18,069 nt of DNA, taken from NCBI GenBank assembly GCA_964561705.1, contig CAZLQJ010000036.1, positions 1 through 18,069 of the forward strand, written 5' to 3'. This DNA is from HGM12587 sp964561705 (GTDB lineage Bacteria > Bacillota > Clostridia > Lachnospirales > Lachnospiraceae). Shown here piece by piece: positions 7,335-14,702 of the stretch. Made by a program: the position numbers and the translations under genes. The first letter of the stretch is position 1; every line of letters begins with the position of its first letter. Under the pieces are notes generated by a model that saw only the letters and a program-made list of their open reading frames with translations, did not search any database and was not told where the DNA came from.

Positions 7335-10300
7335 TTGTTTTCTTTCCTTTCTTTTGATTATACCAAAGAGCGCTTATGGCAAAGCCTGTCAGTGCCATTC
7401 CGCCCAACGTATACTTATGGGTTCCGATGCCGCCCGAAGCCGGCAGTTCGGCGTAGTTCATACGGTTTGTGACTGTGACCGTATCTGTGACCATGGTTTC
7501 GGTCAGTGTAATTTTATTTTTGTCATAGCTGACGATAAATGGGATGCCGCTGACAGTTCCCTCTCCGCTTTGGATTGGATTTCCCTGATCATTCAGCTCA
7601 AATACATAATAGTCCGTTTCAAAATCCAGATTGCTGAATTTTGCATAGCCTTCCGCCGGTGTCACCGTTCCATGACCAAACGTGATCGACGCTGTCGAAA
7701 TCGGTGTTCCTGTACCAGCCGCATTGTTATATAATCCAAACGTATAGGTTCCGTTTAGATTTGCGGCAAGGGGTGTTCCATCTGCATTCTGGAATTTTTT
7801 CTCGACTTTAATCTCGCCCTTATGGTTGTAGGCGGTGTAGGTATATTCATCGCTGGCATACCATACAGTCACTTGCTCCGGAAATGTCGGATAGGTTTCT
7901 CCATCCTTTCTTGCGACCACAATGTAATGCGGTGTGTCATCCAGCACATAGCCGGCAGGTGCTTTGGTCTCTACCAGCCGGTAAATCTTATTGAATGCCA
8001 GATTGGTCGTGTCGGCTCCAAAAATCGCTTTTCCGGCACTGTCCGTGGTTTTTCTTAATTTGACACCGCTTGGCGTTAAATTTCCTGCGTCATCAGCAAC
8101 CATTTCCGTCAATTCAAATTCTGCATCGGACAGCTTCGTTCCGGTATCATATTGATCTAATTTAAGTACGGATATCTTCGGTGATGTAGATGTCCCAACG
8201 GTTGCGCCTGCTGTATAACTGAAATCGTCTTTTTTCACACTGCCTCCGGAAGGCGTTGCATATCCTTCCCAGTGTGCGTTATTACTGATGGAAATTGGCT
8301 GCCCCGGTGCTGCATTTACCACCGCATCATAAGTAATCGTCAGCGGCAGATTATCCGGCAGCGTCAGTGTCAGTTTGTGTCCCTCCACAGCTGCGGTAAA
8401 GGTGACCGCCTCGTTTGTTTTACTGTTGAATACCTGAATACTTGATGGATCCGGTATAAGCGTATCACTCATTTCATCGATCAGCTTCACCGTATCCGCC
8501 TTGGCAATCAGGTCAAAACCATCCTCATTCAGCGTAATCTTAAACGGATAGCGGTTTCCGTTTGCTGTGGCATACGTACCGGTCTTTTTCAACGAAGGTG
8601 CCGTCAGAGTAATGGAATCTGTATCCATACCGATTTCTTTTCCGGTCTGGTCTTCCAAAGAAACCTTGTTGGTGTAGGTTTTCTCTTCTCCGGCCAGCAA
8701 TATGTCCGGATCCGTCAGCTTACATACCACCAGATATTCTGCATAATGCACTCCCGGATTCTCTCTGTGAGGGGTAAACACACCCACATCCCAGATCACT
8801 TCCTGACCTTTTTTATAGAAGATCGCCGGTGTCGGGTTCCCATCCCTATAAGTGAAGTTTTGCTCCACACGCGTCCATCCGGTCAGATCTGAAATCTCCT
8901 GAAACTTAAAATCCTGTCGTGAGCCGGTAGAATACCTCTGAATATAGACAATCTCCATTCCATCCGGAATCTGCTCTCTGATCCGGTAAGTACCATTTAA
9001 GGTCGATGCCTGATTGATACGAACCTTCCATGCAGCATAAATACCGCTGCCGGAGTTCATCAGATAGTCATTTTGCAGGATTGTATTACTGTCTCCACTT
9101 TGATACGTAATTTTCGTAGTTTCCAGAGTTTCTCCCGCTTCTACTTTGAAAATTTCTGCCAAATATTTATAAATATTTTCGCCGCCTACCAGATAATGAA
9201 AATCATTGCTTTGCTCCACCCAGGTATCGACGCCCGGATCCTTTGTAGCTATTGCATTTTCATACTTTTGATTGGTTCCTTCTGCCGTCGGCACTGCAGT
9301 CGGTGCCGTAGCGACAATAAAATATAAACTTTCCGATCCGGTCAGCGTTACATCTTCCGTAAGCGTCAGCTGAAGATCCACCTCATTCACTGTTTTGGTA
9401 TATTTGGTAAATTCTGTCAGGGAGACCTTGGACTTTAAGTCTGCCAGATCCGCATATTGAGTGAAATCTGTGATCGTCTCTGAGCAAAATGCAGCTGCCA
9501 AATCATTGGCTTTATGGTTTCCTGCTGTAATGTAATCCTTAAAAATCGTATTCTTCGGGATCTTTGCACCATTGACCTGAATGATCCAGTACAATTTCCC
9601 CAGATCAGCCCCTTCTGCAGCCGTGTCATCATAGTACCAGAACTGCTTTTTCACTGCGAAATGATTGGTTCCCTCCAGCCGTACCGAGGTACTGGATCCT
9701 ACCAATCCCAGCGTGTATTCCTTTCCGCCCGGTCCAACGACCTTGCCTGTCAGATCAAATTTATTGGCTGCCATGACACTGCTGATATCCCCCAGGTTCT
9801 TCGGGGTTGCATAATAGGTCAGCCGGTAGGCATAGCTGCCGTCTGAAAAGCCAATGTCCTTCGGGATAAATGAAAAAGAGGTCTGTCCATCAATCTCTAT
9901 CCACTTTGTTTCCGTCGGTGTTAATTTGTTCAGCGCCGCAATTGCTTCTGCATCCGTTGCATAGTTTTTTCCTGAAGTGACCGTATAGGCCTCCACCTTG
10001 ACATATCCTGCATAGGTCATCAGATCGCTGAGGGTATCTTTCATCTCTGCGGATGATACATTCCAATCTCCGGCTTCATTGACCACTACCTGATATTGGT
10101 AGCTGCCCTTCGGCACTTGGAAACTGCCGGATCCCATGCTGATGGTCTGATCCTCTGTGGTCGGACTTCCCACATTCTTTCGGGACCAGATCTTCGCATC
10201 CATTTGTTTCGAAATCTTGAAATATTGTATCGCTTGATTTCCCGTACCATCCGTCCGATTTGGATCTGTACGAACCGATACTCGGTTGTTAATATCAAAC

Positions 10301-11895
10301 TTCTGATTACTGAGTGTGTACACCCCTTCGTCAACTTTTACTGTATAAACCAGAGTCTTACGCTCTCCGGGCGCCAGATCACCGATATTATATTGGAAAC
10401 TGTATCCATTCGCAGCAATTTGTACAGGTCCGCCAATGCTGCTCTCTGTCAGCCCCTCAGAACCATTCTGGTTTTTATTTCCGCCTTCATATAACTTAAA
10501 ATCATTACCATAACTAAGGTACTTGAGTATTTCTGTATTTGTAGGCGAACTACCAGGAACAGTATTATCCAAACCATCCCACAACATTACATGATCGAGC
10601 GTAAATGAGTTTTGCGAATCAGCTTCTACCCAAACGGTATAAGTAATCGTTCCGGTTGCTGCGTCATACGTTCCGGCTACCTTTGTCATATCTACCTTTA
10701 CTTTTGGAGTAAACGTTTGTGTGGCGGTATCTCTTAAGTTATCTTTTGAATAAAGATCAGCCTGATTGCTGATCGTATTGCTTCGAATAACACCTGCATA
10801 GCCCGGATTTAATTTCACCTTATATTGCAAGGTTTTGCTTTCATTTGGGGCAAGATTTCCCAGATTCCAGGTCATAACATTTGACGCATCTACCGTTACC
10901 TCTGATGAATCATATATATAGGAGTCGAAATACTGTTTTTCACTGGTTGACCCAAAAGTTAACCGGTCTTTTACCTGAACTTGCGGACATCCATCCCGTC
11001 CTGCCGTCACCTTCAACTGATAACACAGGTAAAAAGATCCATCAGCGCCTTCTTCTAAGGTAGGCTCCGTCTTTTTCAGATCAACTTCACCATATTTTGC
11101 AATGAGATCGTTTTCAAAATTAAGGGTAACCGTGGCATTTCCAATCTGGATTGTCTGGCCTCCGCCATCCGGAGCCTTGGAAAGATCCGCCACTGCCCCG
11201 GCACTGAAACTTCCACTAAGAACAGTTTCTCCGCCATCTTGAATTTTTTTAATCCATGTTTCATCAAACTGTAATGTAATGATCTGACCGTCTACCGCCA
11301 TGGTACCGGCCTTCTCTGTACCACTGAAGATATTATCTGCTACACTCACATCCCGCAGAAGTTCCGGCATTTCATAGGTAATTTTACAATCCGCTTCCAA
11401 GAGTGCGGCTATATTCACTTCCTTAAAGCTAATATCCAATTGGAACTGTGCATTTCCGGGGATATTGGAAGCCCCAGCCACATCCTTCCACGGATCCTCG
11501 CTGCCTATACGATAAGAAAGTTTTGACGTCTCAATATATTTCGCCTCCAGATTGATCGGCGCTGTTCCTCCTTCTGCTGCCGCCAGCACCTGCTGTTCCG
11601 GTTTTTGCACCTGAAGCGGAATTTCCGGGACATTTTCTGCCACAGACACCTCTTTCGGAATCTGCGGTTCCTCCACTGCCGGCTCTTCTGCCTCTGGCTC
11701 TTCCGGCAACGGCAGGATCTCCTGCTCTAAAGCCTGCGGCTCCTGGCTTTCCATGGTAATCGCTGGAAGGATCAGTGCATAGGTGGTACAAAAGACAACC
11801 ACCGATGCCATAACCATCATCAGTTTATACCATCGCCGCTTAAAACGGTTTTTCTTTATATACAGTTCACGTTCCGACTGTATCTGGTCTCTCAT
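7321..11895 (-). CDS. Large LPASG-anchored surface adhesin, probable pilus tip
   Basis: A 1524-aa surface protein, probably the adhesive tip subunit. The N-terminus KRRWYKLMMVMASVVVFCTT followed by ALILPAITME (residues about 19-48) is a long secretion signal. Next comes a Pro/Glu-rich linker (about 50-95). The body is a string of beta-rich domains (about 110-1240) resembling DUF11/isopeptide repeats, with recurrent forms such as WNLGNLAPNESKTLQYKV and YNIGDLAPGERKTLVYTV. A SpaA-type domain (about 1241-1335) has K1245 and E-box E1309 in YRLVETKAPAGY. A last Cna B-like domain covers about 1361-1475. LPASG at 1484-1488 starts the sorting signal. GGAGGAG precedes the ATG, 15 bases after the signal peptidase gene. 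No von Willebrand A domain or other known ligand-binding motif is recognisable. The ligand is unknown; the tip role is inferred from size and order. Confidence 0.88.
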   Translation of the reverse strand: MRDQIQSERELYIKKNRFKRRWYKLMMVMASVVVFCTTYALILPAITMESQEPQALEQEILPLPEEPEAEEPAVEEPQIPKEVSVAENVPEIPLQVQKPEQQVLAAAEGGTAPINLEAKYIETSKLSYRIGSEDPWKDVAGASNIPGNAQFQLDISFKEVNIAALLEADCKITYEMPELLRDVSVADNIFSGTEKAGTMAVDGQIITLQFDETWIKKIQDGGETVLSGSFSAGAVADLSKAPDGGGQTIQIGNATVTLNFENDLIAKYGEVDLKKTEPTLEEGADGSFYLCYQLKVTAGRDGCPQVQVKDRLTFGSTSEKQYFDSYIYDSSEVTVDASNVMTWNLGNLAPNESKTLQYKVKLNPGYAGVIRSNTISNQADLYSKDNLRDTATQTFTPKVKVDMTKVAGTYDAATGTITYTVWVEADSQNSFTLDHVMLWDGLDNTVPGSSPTNTEILKYLSYGNDFKLYEGGNKNQNGSEGLTESSIGGPVQIAANGYSFQYNIGDLAPGERKTLVYTVKVDEGVYTLSNQKFDINNRVSVRTDPNRTDGTGNQAIQYFKISKQMDAKIWSRKNVGSPTTEDQTISMGSGSFQVPKGSYQYQVVVNEAGDWNVSSAEMKDTLSDLMTYAGYVKVEAYTVTSGKNYATDAEAIAALNKLTPTETKWIEIDGQTSFSFIPKDIGFSDGSYAYRLTYYATPKNLGDISSVMAANKFDLTGKVVGPGGKEYTLGLVGSSTSVRLEGTNHFAVKKQFWYYDDTAAEGADLGKLYWIIQVNGAKIPKNTIFKDYITAGNHKANDLAAAFCSETITDFTQYADLADLKSKVSLTEFTKYTKTVNEVDLQLTLTEDVTLTGSESLYFIVATAPTAVPTAEGTNQKYENAIATKDPGVDTWVEQSNDFHYLVGGENIYKYLAEIFKVEAGETLETTKITYQSGDSNTILQNDYLMNSGSGIYAAWKVRINQASTLNGTYRIREQIPDGMEIVYIQRYSTGSRQDFKFQEISDLTGWTRVEQNFTYRDGNPTPAIFYKKGQEVIWDVGVFTPHRENPGVHYAEYLVVCKLTDPDILLAGEEKTYTNKVSLEDQTGKEIGMDTDSITLTAPSLKKTGTYATANGNRYPFKITLNEDGFDLIAKADTVKLIDEMSDTLIPDPSSIQVFNSKTNEAVTFTAAVEGHKLTLTLPDNLPLTITYDAVVNAAPGQPISISNNAHWEGYATPSGGSVKKDDFSYTAGATVGTSTSPKISVLKLDQYDTGTKLSDAEFELTEMVADDAGNLTPSGVKLRKTTDSAGKAIFGADTTNLAFNKIYRLVETKAPAGYVLDDTPHYIVVARKDGETYPTFPEQVTVWYASDEYTYTAYNHKGEIKVEKKFQNADGTPLAANLNGTYTFGLYNNAAGTGTPISTASITFGHGTVTPAEGYAKFSNLDFETDYYVFELNDQGNPIQSGEGTVSGIPFIVSYDKNKITLTETMVTDTVTVTNRMNYAELPASGGIGTHKYTLGGMALTGFAISALWYNQKKGKKTNEEI

Positions 11896-11910
11896 CTATT
11901 TTGCTCCTCC

Positions 11911-12501
11911 CTAGTCAACTGTACCAAATCCGGTGAACGGCCAGACTCTGAAAACAATTTTTCCCACAATCTGCTCCTCAGATACACAGCCTACTTCCGT
12001 ATGTCTGGAATCGACCGATGTAGAACGGTGATCTCCCATACAGAAATACCTGTTTTCCGGTACCTGGTAAGGAAATTCAACATTTGCATTTCCCAAAGAT
12101 TTCTCCGTCAGATAAGGCTCCGCCAAGGCTTCTCCCTCCACATAGACGTTTCCATCTTCATCCATATCTATCCACTCTCCCGGCAAGGCAATGCAGCGCT
12201 TTACCAGGATCTTATTTCCCACATAAAATGCGATCAGGTCTCCCGACTGAAACTTCGACCCCTTGACAGAAACAACAATATCCCCTTCTGCTAAGGTCGG
12301 GGTCATGGAACCGCCATAGATCTGCAGTACCGGAAGCCAGATGGTTGCTACCAGAATTGCCAGTGCTGCTACAACCACCAGAGAATAAATGGTACTTCGC
12401 AAGATCGACTGATAACGGGAACGGTAGGTTACCCTTTCCAGTTCTGCTTCCAGCTGTTCTATCTCCGGAATCTCTAACTGCTTTTTCCGTTTGTCTCTCA
12501 T
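11911..12501 (-). CDS. lepB: Signal peptidase I, dedicated to the pilus operon
   Basis: Membrane serine/lysine protease that removes signal peptides of exported proteins. The 196-aa product has a cytoplasmic charged N-terminus, one transmembrane helix (about 38-57) and the catalytic serine S65 in GGSMTPTL. The general-base lysine K101 is in ILVKRCIALPG. The late box GDHRSTSVDSR (156-166) is present, with His in place of the usual Asn. Both catalytic residues are present, so it should be active. This differs from the SipA-type pilus chaperones of some streptococci, which lack them. The start overlaps the stop of the upstream coiled-coil gene in an ATGA. It lies immediately before the adhesin, so it probably processes the pilus precursors. 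Confidence 0.92.
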   Translation of the reverse strand: MRDKRKKQLEIPEIEQLEAELERVTYRSRYQSILRSTIYSLVVVAALAILVATIWLPVLQIYGGSMTPTLAEGDIVVSVKGSKFQSGDLIAFYVGNKILVKRCIALPGEWIDMDEDGNVYVEGEALAEPYLTEKSLGNANVEFPYQVPENRYFCMGDHRSTSVDSRHTEVGCVSEEQIVGKIVFRVWPFTGFGTVD

Positions 12502-12911
12502 ATATTTTTATCCTTTATCTGCATTTCTGCTTTTCTTAACATTTCTGCGCATTTTTGCTGGGTTTCTTTTTCCATGGCAGAACATTTTCTTCTGGTCTCA
12601 CGAATCAAGGCTCTGGCTTTTTTCCTGCTTTGTGCCTCGATTTCCTCACATACGACCTGCTGCCGAATGCTCAGTTCCTTTACACTTTCCGTATATTGCT
12701 CGCAAGCTGCCTGAGCCGCTTGAAACACACCGTTTAACTGCAAGGATGCTTCCGCAATAGAGCCTGCTTTTTCTATTTTAAGCTTTCTTTCATTAAGTTC
12801 ACACTGCACCTGTGCATACTTTTCCTGCAGGTCTTTTAATTCCCTGCCCTGATCCACCAGCATCTGCAGCAGATCCTTCCGGCTTAACCTTCGCAGCTCC
12901 TTATCTGTCAT
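12498..12911 (-). CDS. Coiled-coil protein of unknown function at the head of the pilus operon
   Basis: A 137-aa soluble protein beginning MTDKELRRLSRKDLLQMLVD. It has no signal peptide or membrane helix and is almost entirely predicted helix, rich in Glu, Lys, Arg, Gln and Ala. A central block GSIAEASLQLNGVFQAAQAA is followed by heptad-like segments (RKKARALIRETRRKCSAMEK). The style recalls DivIVA-like or ATP-synthase-b-like coiled coils, but I cannot assign a family. I chose the ATG at 12911 because AGAGGAT lies 8 bases upstream; a TTG start at 12998 has no good site. The stop overlaps the signal peptidase start (ATGA), so it is coupled to the pilus genes. A cytoplasmic scaffold or positioning role is a guess from shape and context. 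Confidence 0.8.
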   Translation of the reverse strand: MTDKELRRLSRKDLLQMLVDQGRELKDLQEKYAQVQCELNERKLKIEKAGSIAEASLQLNGVFQAAQAACEQYTESVKELSIRQQVVCEEIEAQSRKKARALIRETRRKCSAMEKETQQKCAEMLRKAEMQIKDKNI

Positions 12912-12941
12912 GTCAAAAATCCTCTCTGTCTCTGCACACAA

Positions 12942-12964
12942 AAAGCAGCTTTCACAGCTGCTTT
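12942..12964 (-). other. Hairpin in the leader of the pilus operon
   Basis: On the minus strand AAAGCAGCT, loop GTGAA, AGCTGCTTT form a 9-bp perfect stem followed by TTGTG, giving a run of five T residues that begins inside the stem. It lies between the putative promoter and the ribosome binding site of the first gene. It could be a weak attenuator or an RNA-stability element. The T-tract is short, so I call it only a hairpin. Confidence 0.6.
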
Positions 12965-12986
12965 CCATATTTAAATCTGCAATATA

Positions 12987-13015
12987 ATTTTCTATCAAAT
13001 ACCTGCATTTGTCAA
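12987..13015 (-). promoter_or_regulatory. Putative promoter of the pilus operon
   Basis: On the minus strand TTGACA (13015-13010) is a perfect -35 box. The sequence 17 bases downstream is GAAAAT (12992-12987), only four of six matches to a -10 box. A TATATT lies six bases further but at poor spacing. A consensus -35 with a weak -10 is common at activated promoters, which would suit a regulated pilus. No regulator gene is adjacent. Confidence 0.45.
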
Positions 13016-13022
13016 TAGGGAC

Positions 13023-13070
13023 AACCGCAGTTTTATGCGTAAAATACTAGAAAAATTGCGGTTATTTTTT
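13023..13070 (+). terminator. Terminator-like hairpin on the plus strand
   Basis: AACCGCA (13023-13029) pairs with TGCGGTT (13057-13063), and the stem extends with TTTT/AAAA. It is followed by ATTTTTT (13064-13070) on the plus strand. There is no plus-strand gene upstream to need it. On the minus strand, where the reductase gene ends at 13100, the stem has no T-tract after it, so it is a poor terminator in that direction. Confidence 0.5.
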
Positions 13071-13099
13071 CAATTTGCGAGGGAGCCCTCCTATCACTG

Positions 13100-14089
13100 C
13101 TATTTGGAAATTTCCTCGATCATTTGCAATTCTTCTTCACTGAATGTACAATTTTGGATTGCTTTTATATTATCCAGAATCTGGGAAGGCTTTGACGCAC
13201 CGACCAACACGCTTGTCACAATACCGTCACGAAGTACCCAAGCCAATGCCATTTCCGCCAGGGTCTGTCCTCTTTCTGCTGCCAACTTGTTCAATCTGTG
13301 TATCTGTGACAGACGTTCCTCCGTGATCGCATTTTCTTTTATAAATCGTCCATCTGTCCGGATACGGCTATCTTCCGGGATGCCATGCAGATAACGGTCC
13401 GTTAAAAGCCCCTGTGCAAGAGGACTAAATGCAATGATTCCTTTTTTCAATGCCGCCGCGGTCTCTTTTAACCCATTTTTTTCAATGGTTCTGTCAAAAA
13501 TAGAGTATCGATTCTGGTTGATCACAAATGGACATTTTAAATCATTTAAGATTGCTGTGGCTTTCTCTAAATGCGCTCCATCATAATTAGACAATCCGAC
13601 ATACAGCGCTTTTCCGCTTGTCACGGCCTGCGCCAGCGCACCCATCGTTTCCTCCAACGGTGTTTCAGGATCCATACGATGGTGATAAAAAATGTCTACA
13701 TACTCCATCCCCATGCGTTTCAGGCTCTGATCCAGGCTTGCAAGAAGATATTTTCTGCTTCCCCAGTTTCCATAAGGGCCGTCCCACATCTCGTAACCCG
13801 CTTTGGTGCTGACCAGGATTTCATCCCGATAAGCCGTAAAATTTTCTTTAAAAATCCGTCCCCAGTTGATTTCTGCACTGCCCGGTTCCGGACCATAATT
13901 ATTTGCCAGATCAAAATGTGTAATCCCATTGTCAAATGCGGTAAAGCAAAGATTTTTCATGTTTTCATAGGATGCTTTATCGCCAAAGTTGTGCCAGAGT
14001 CCCAAGGAAACCGCCGGCAGTTTCAACCCGCTATTTCCGCTTGGGAAATATTTCATCATTTCGTAACGTTTTTCTGATGCCAGATACAT
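13100..14089 (-). CDS. Aldo/keto reductase (YghZ/Kv-beta-like group)
   Basis: Predicted cytoplasmic NADPH-dependent oxidoreductase reducing aldehydes or ketones. The 329-aa (beta/alpha)8 protein carries the catalytic tetrad: D60 in THFDLANNYG, Y65, K96 in VSTKAGYE and H136 in FYHHRMDPE. The GLSNY segment and the C-terminal VLVGASKPSQI phosphate-binding segment are also present. The block HFDLANNYGPEPGSAEINWG and full length match the YghZ (L-glyceraldehyde-3-phosphate reductase) group. A GGGAGGTG ribosome site precedes the ATG at 14089. It is transcribed divergently from a MarR-type regulator, and its -10 box overlaps a palindrome. It is therefore probably controlled by that regulator, perhaps as an aldehyde or electrophile response. 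The true substrate is unknown. Confidence 0.9.
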   Translation of the reverse strand: MYLASEKRYEMMKYFPSGNSGLKLPAVSLGLWHNFGDKASYENMKNLCFTAFDNGITHFDLANNYGPEPGSAEINWGRIFKENFTAYRDEILVSTKAGYEMWDGPYGNWGSRKYLLASLDQSLKRMGMEYVDIFYHHRMDPETPLEETMGALAQAVTSGKALYVGLSNYDGAHLEKATAILNDLKCPFVINQNRYSIFDRTIEKNGLKETAAALKKGIIAFSPLAQGLLTDRYLHGIPEDSRIRTDGRFIKENAITEERLSQIHRLNKLAAERGQTLAEMALAWVLRDGIVTSVLVGASKPSQILDNIKAIQNCTFSEEELQMIEEISK

Positions 14090-14122
14090 AAGACACCTCC
14101 CGGATTTTAGTTTATACTTTAG

Positions 14123-14151
14123 CTTATAACGTTATCTACTCTTAATGTCAA
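14123..14151 (-). promoter_or_regulatory. Promoter of the aldo/keto reductase gene with overlapping palindrome
   Basis: On the minus strand TTGACA (14151-14146), 17 bases, then TATAAG (14128-14123). A perfect 10-bp palindrome ATAACGTTAT (14126-14135) overlaps the upstream half of the -10 box, a position where a bound repressor would block RNA polymerase. Confidence 0.78.
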
Positions 14152-14195
14152 GCATTTCACAGGATCACTTCGTTATTTTTCACTAATGTGAAAGA

Positions 14196-14224
14196 TTGAC
14201 AAGATGAGACAAGCGCATTACAAT
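14196..14224 (+). promoter_or_regulatory. Promoter of the marR-DUF5131 transcript
   Basis: TTGACA at 14196-14201, 17 bases, TACAAT at 14219-14224. The transcript should start near 14231, inside an inverted repeat. Confidence 0.85.
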
Positions 14225-14245
14225 AGTTAATGTGAGTTAACTATT
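14222..14245. promoter_or_regulatory. Probable MarR operator (autoregulation)
   Basis: Perfect 9-bp inverted repeat AATAGTTAA (14222-14230), spacer TGTGAG, TTAACTATT (14237-14245). The size and two-fold symmetry suit a winged-helix dimer. It covers the end of the -10 box and the start site of the regulator's own promoter, about 30 bases before the MarR start codon. Binding by the adjacent MarR protein is inference from position. Confidence 0.75.
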
Positions 14246-14273
14246 CATTTGTTTCAAAGGATTGGGTATTTCC

Positions 14274-14702
14274 ATGGACAAATATATCAATGCAAATATG
14301 GTCTTTTCAAAATTTTCCAGAAATTATATGGAACTCAAAAAAGAGCTGCCTATCAGACCGAGCGAAATGGCCGTACTGAATATCATTACACAACGTGATG
14401 GCAAATACACGCCCCTTATGATCGCGGAACTATTGGGAGTCTCTAAGCCTATGGTCGCTGCACACCTACAGGTTCTTTCCCAAAAAGGCTACATTTACAA
14501 GGAGGCTTCAGAGGAAGACAAGCGCAGCTTTTATGTGCTGCCAACGAATCTGGCAATTGAACTGACTGATAAATTCAACATCAAACAAGCGGAATATCTA
14601 AAATTAATGGAAGATATGATTGGAACGAATAAATTTGACGAGCTGATCTGTCTGCTCGACCAAATACTTCCAACACTTGAAAAAAGAAAAGAGGAAAAAT
14701 AA
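14274..14702 (+). CDS. MarR-family transcriptional regulator
   Basis: Small cytoplasmic dimeric DNA-binding protein of 142 aa. The winged helix-turn-helix is at about 45-90: YTPLMIAELLGVSKPMVAAH (recognition helix SKPMVAAHLQVLSQKG), then the wing ASEEDKRSFYVLP with the conserved DKR. Flanking helices would form the dimer interface. I chose the ATG at 14274; a TTG at 14262 directly abuts the AAAGGA site and is unlikely. The site lies about 12 bases from the ATG, rather far. The upstream region has its own promoter overlapped by an inverted repeat. The gene is followed with zero spacing by a DUF5131 gene and diverges from an aldo/keto reductase, both likely targets. The inducer is unknown. Confidence 0.88.
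   Translation: MDKYINANMVFSKFSRNYMELKKELPIRPSEMAVLNIITQRDGKYTPLMIAELLGVSKPMVAAHLQVLSQKGYIYKEASEEDKRSFYVLPTNLAIELTDKFNIKQAEYLKLMEDMIGTNKFDELICLLDQILPTLEKRKEEK

Noticed and set aside
7225..7734. 169-aa plus-strand frame over the pilin start and adhesin end
   Set aside because: Overlaps two well-supported genes on the other strand and has no recognisable protein features.
12912..12998. Longer start (TTG at 12998) for the coiled-coil protein
   Set aside because: No ribosome site, it would begin almost at the putative -10 box, and the ATG at 12911 has a good AGAGGAT site.
13077..13091. Short palindrome GAGGGAGCCCTC near the reductase stop
   Set aside because: Loop would be only two bases and no T-tract follows, so it is not a convincing terminator.
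13571..14077. 168-aa plus-strand frame opposite the aldo/keto reductase
   Set aside because: Shadow of a gene with a complete catalytic tetrad.
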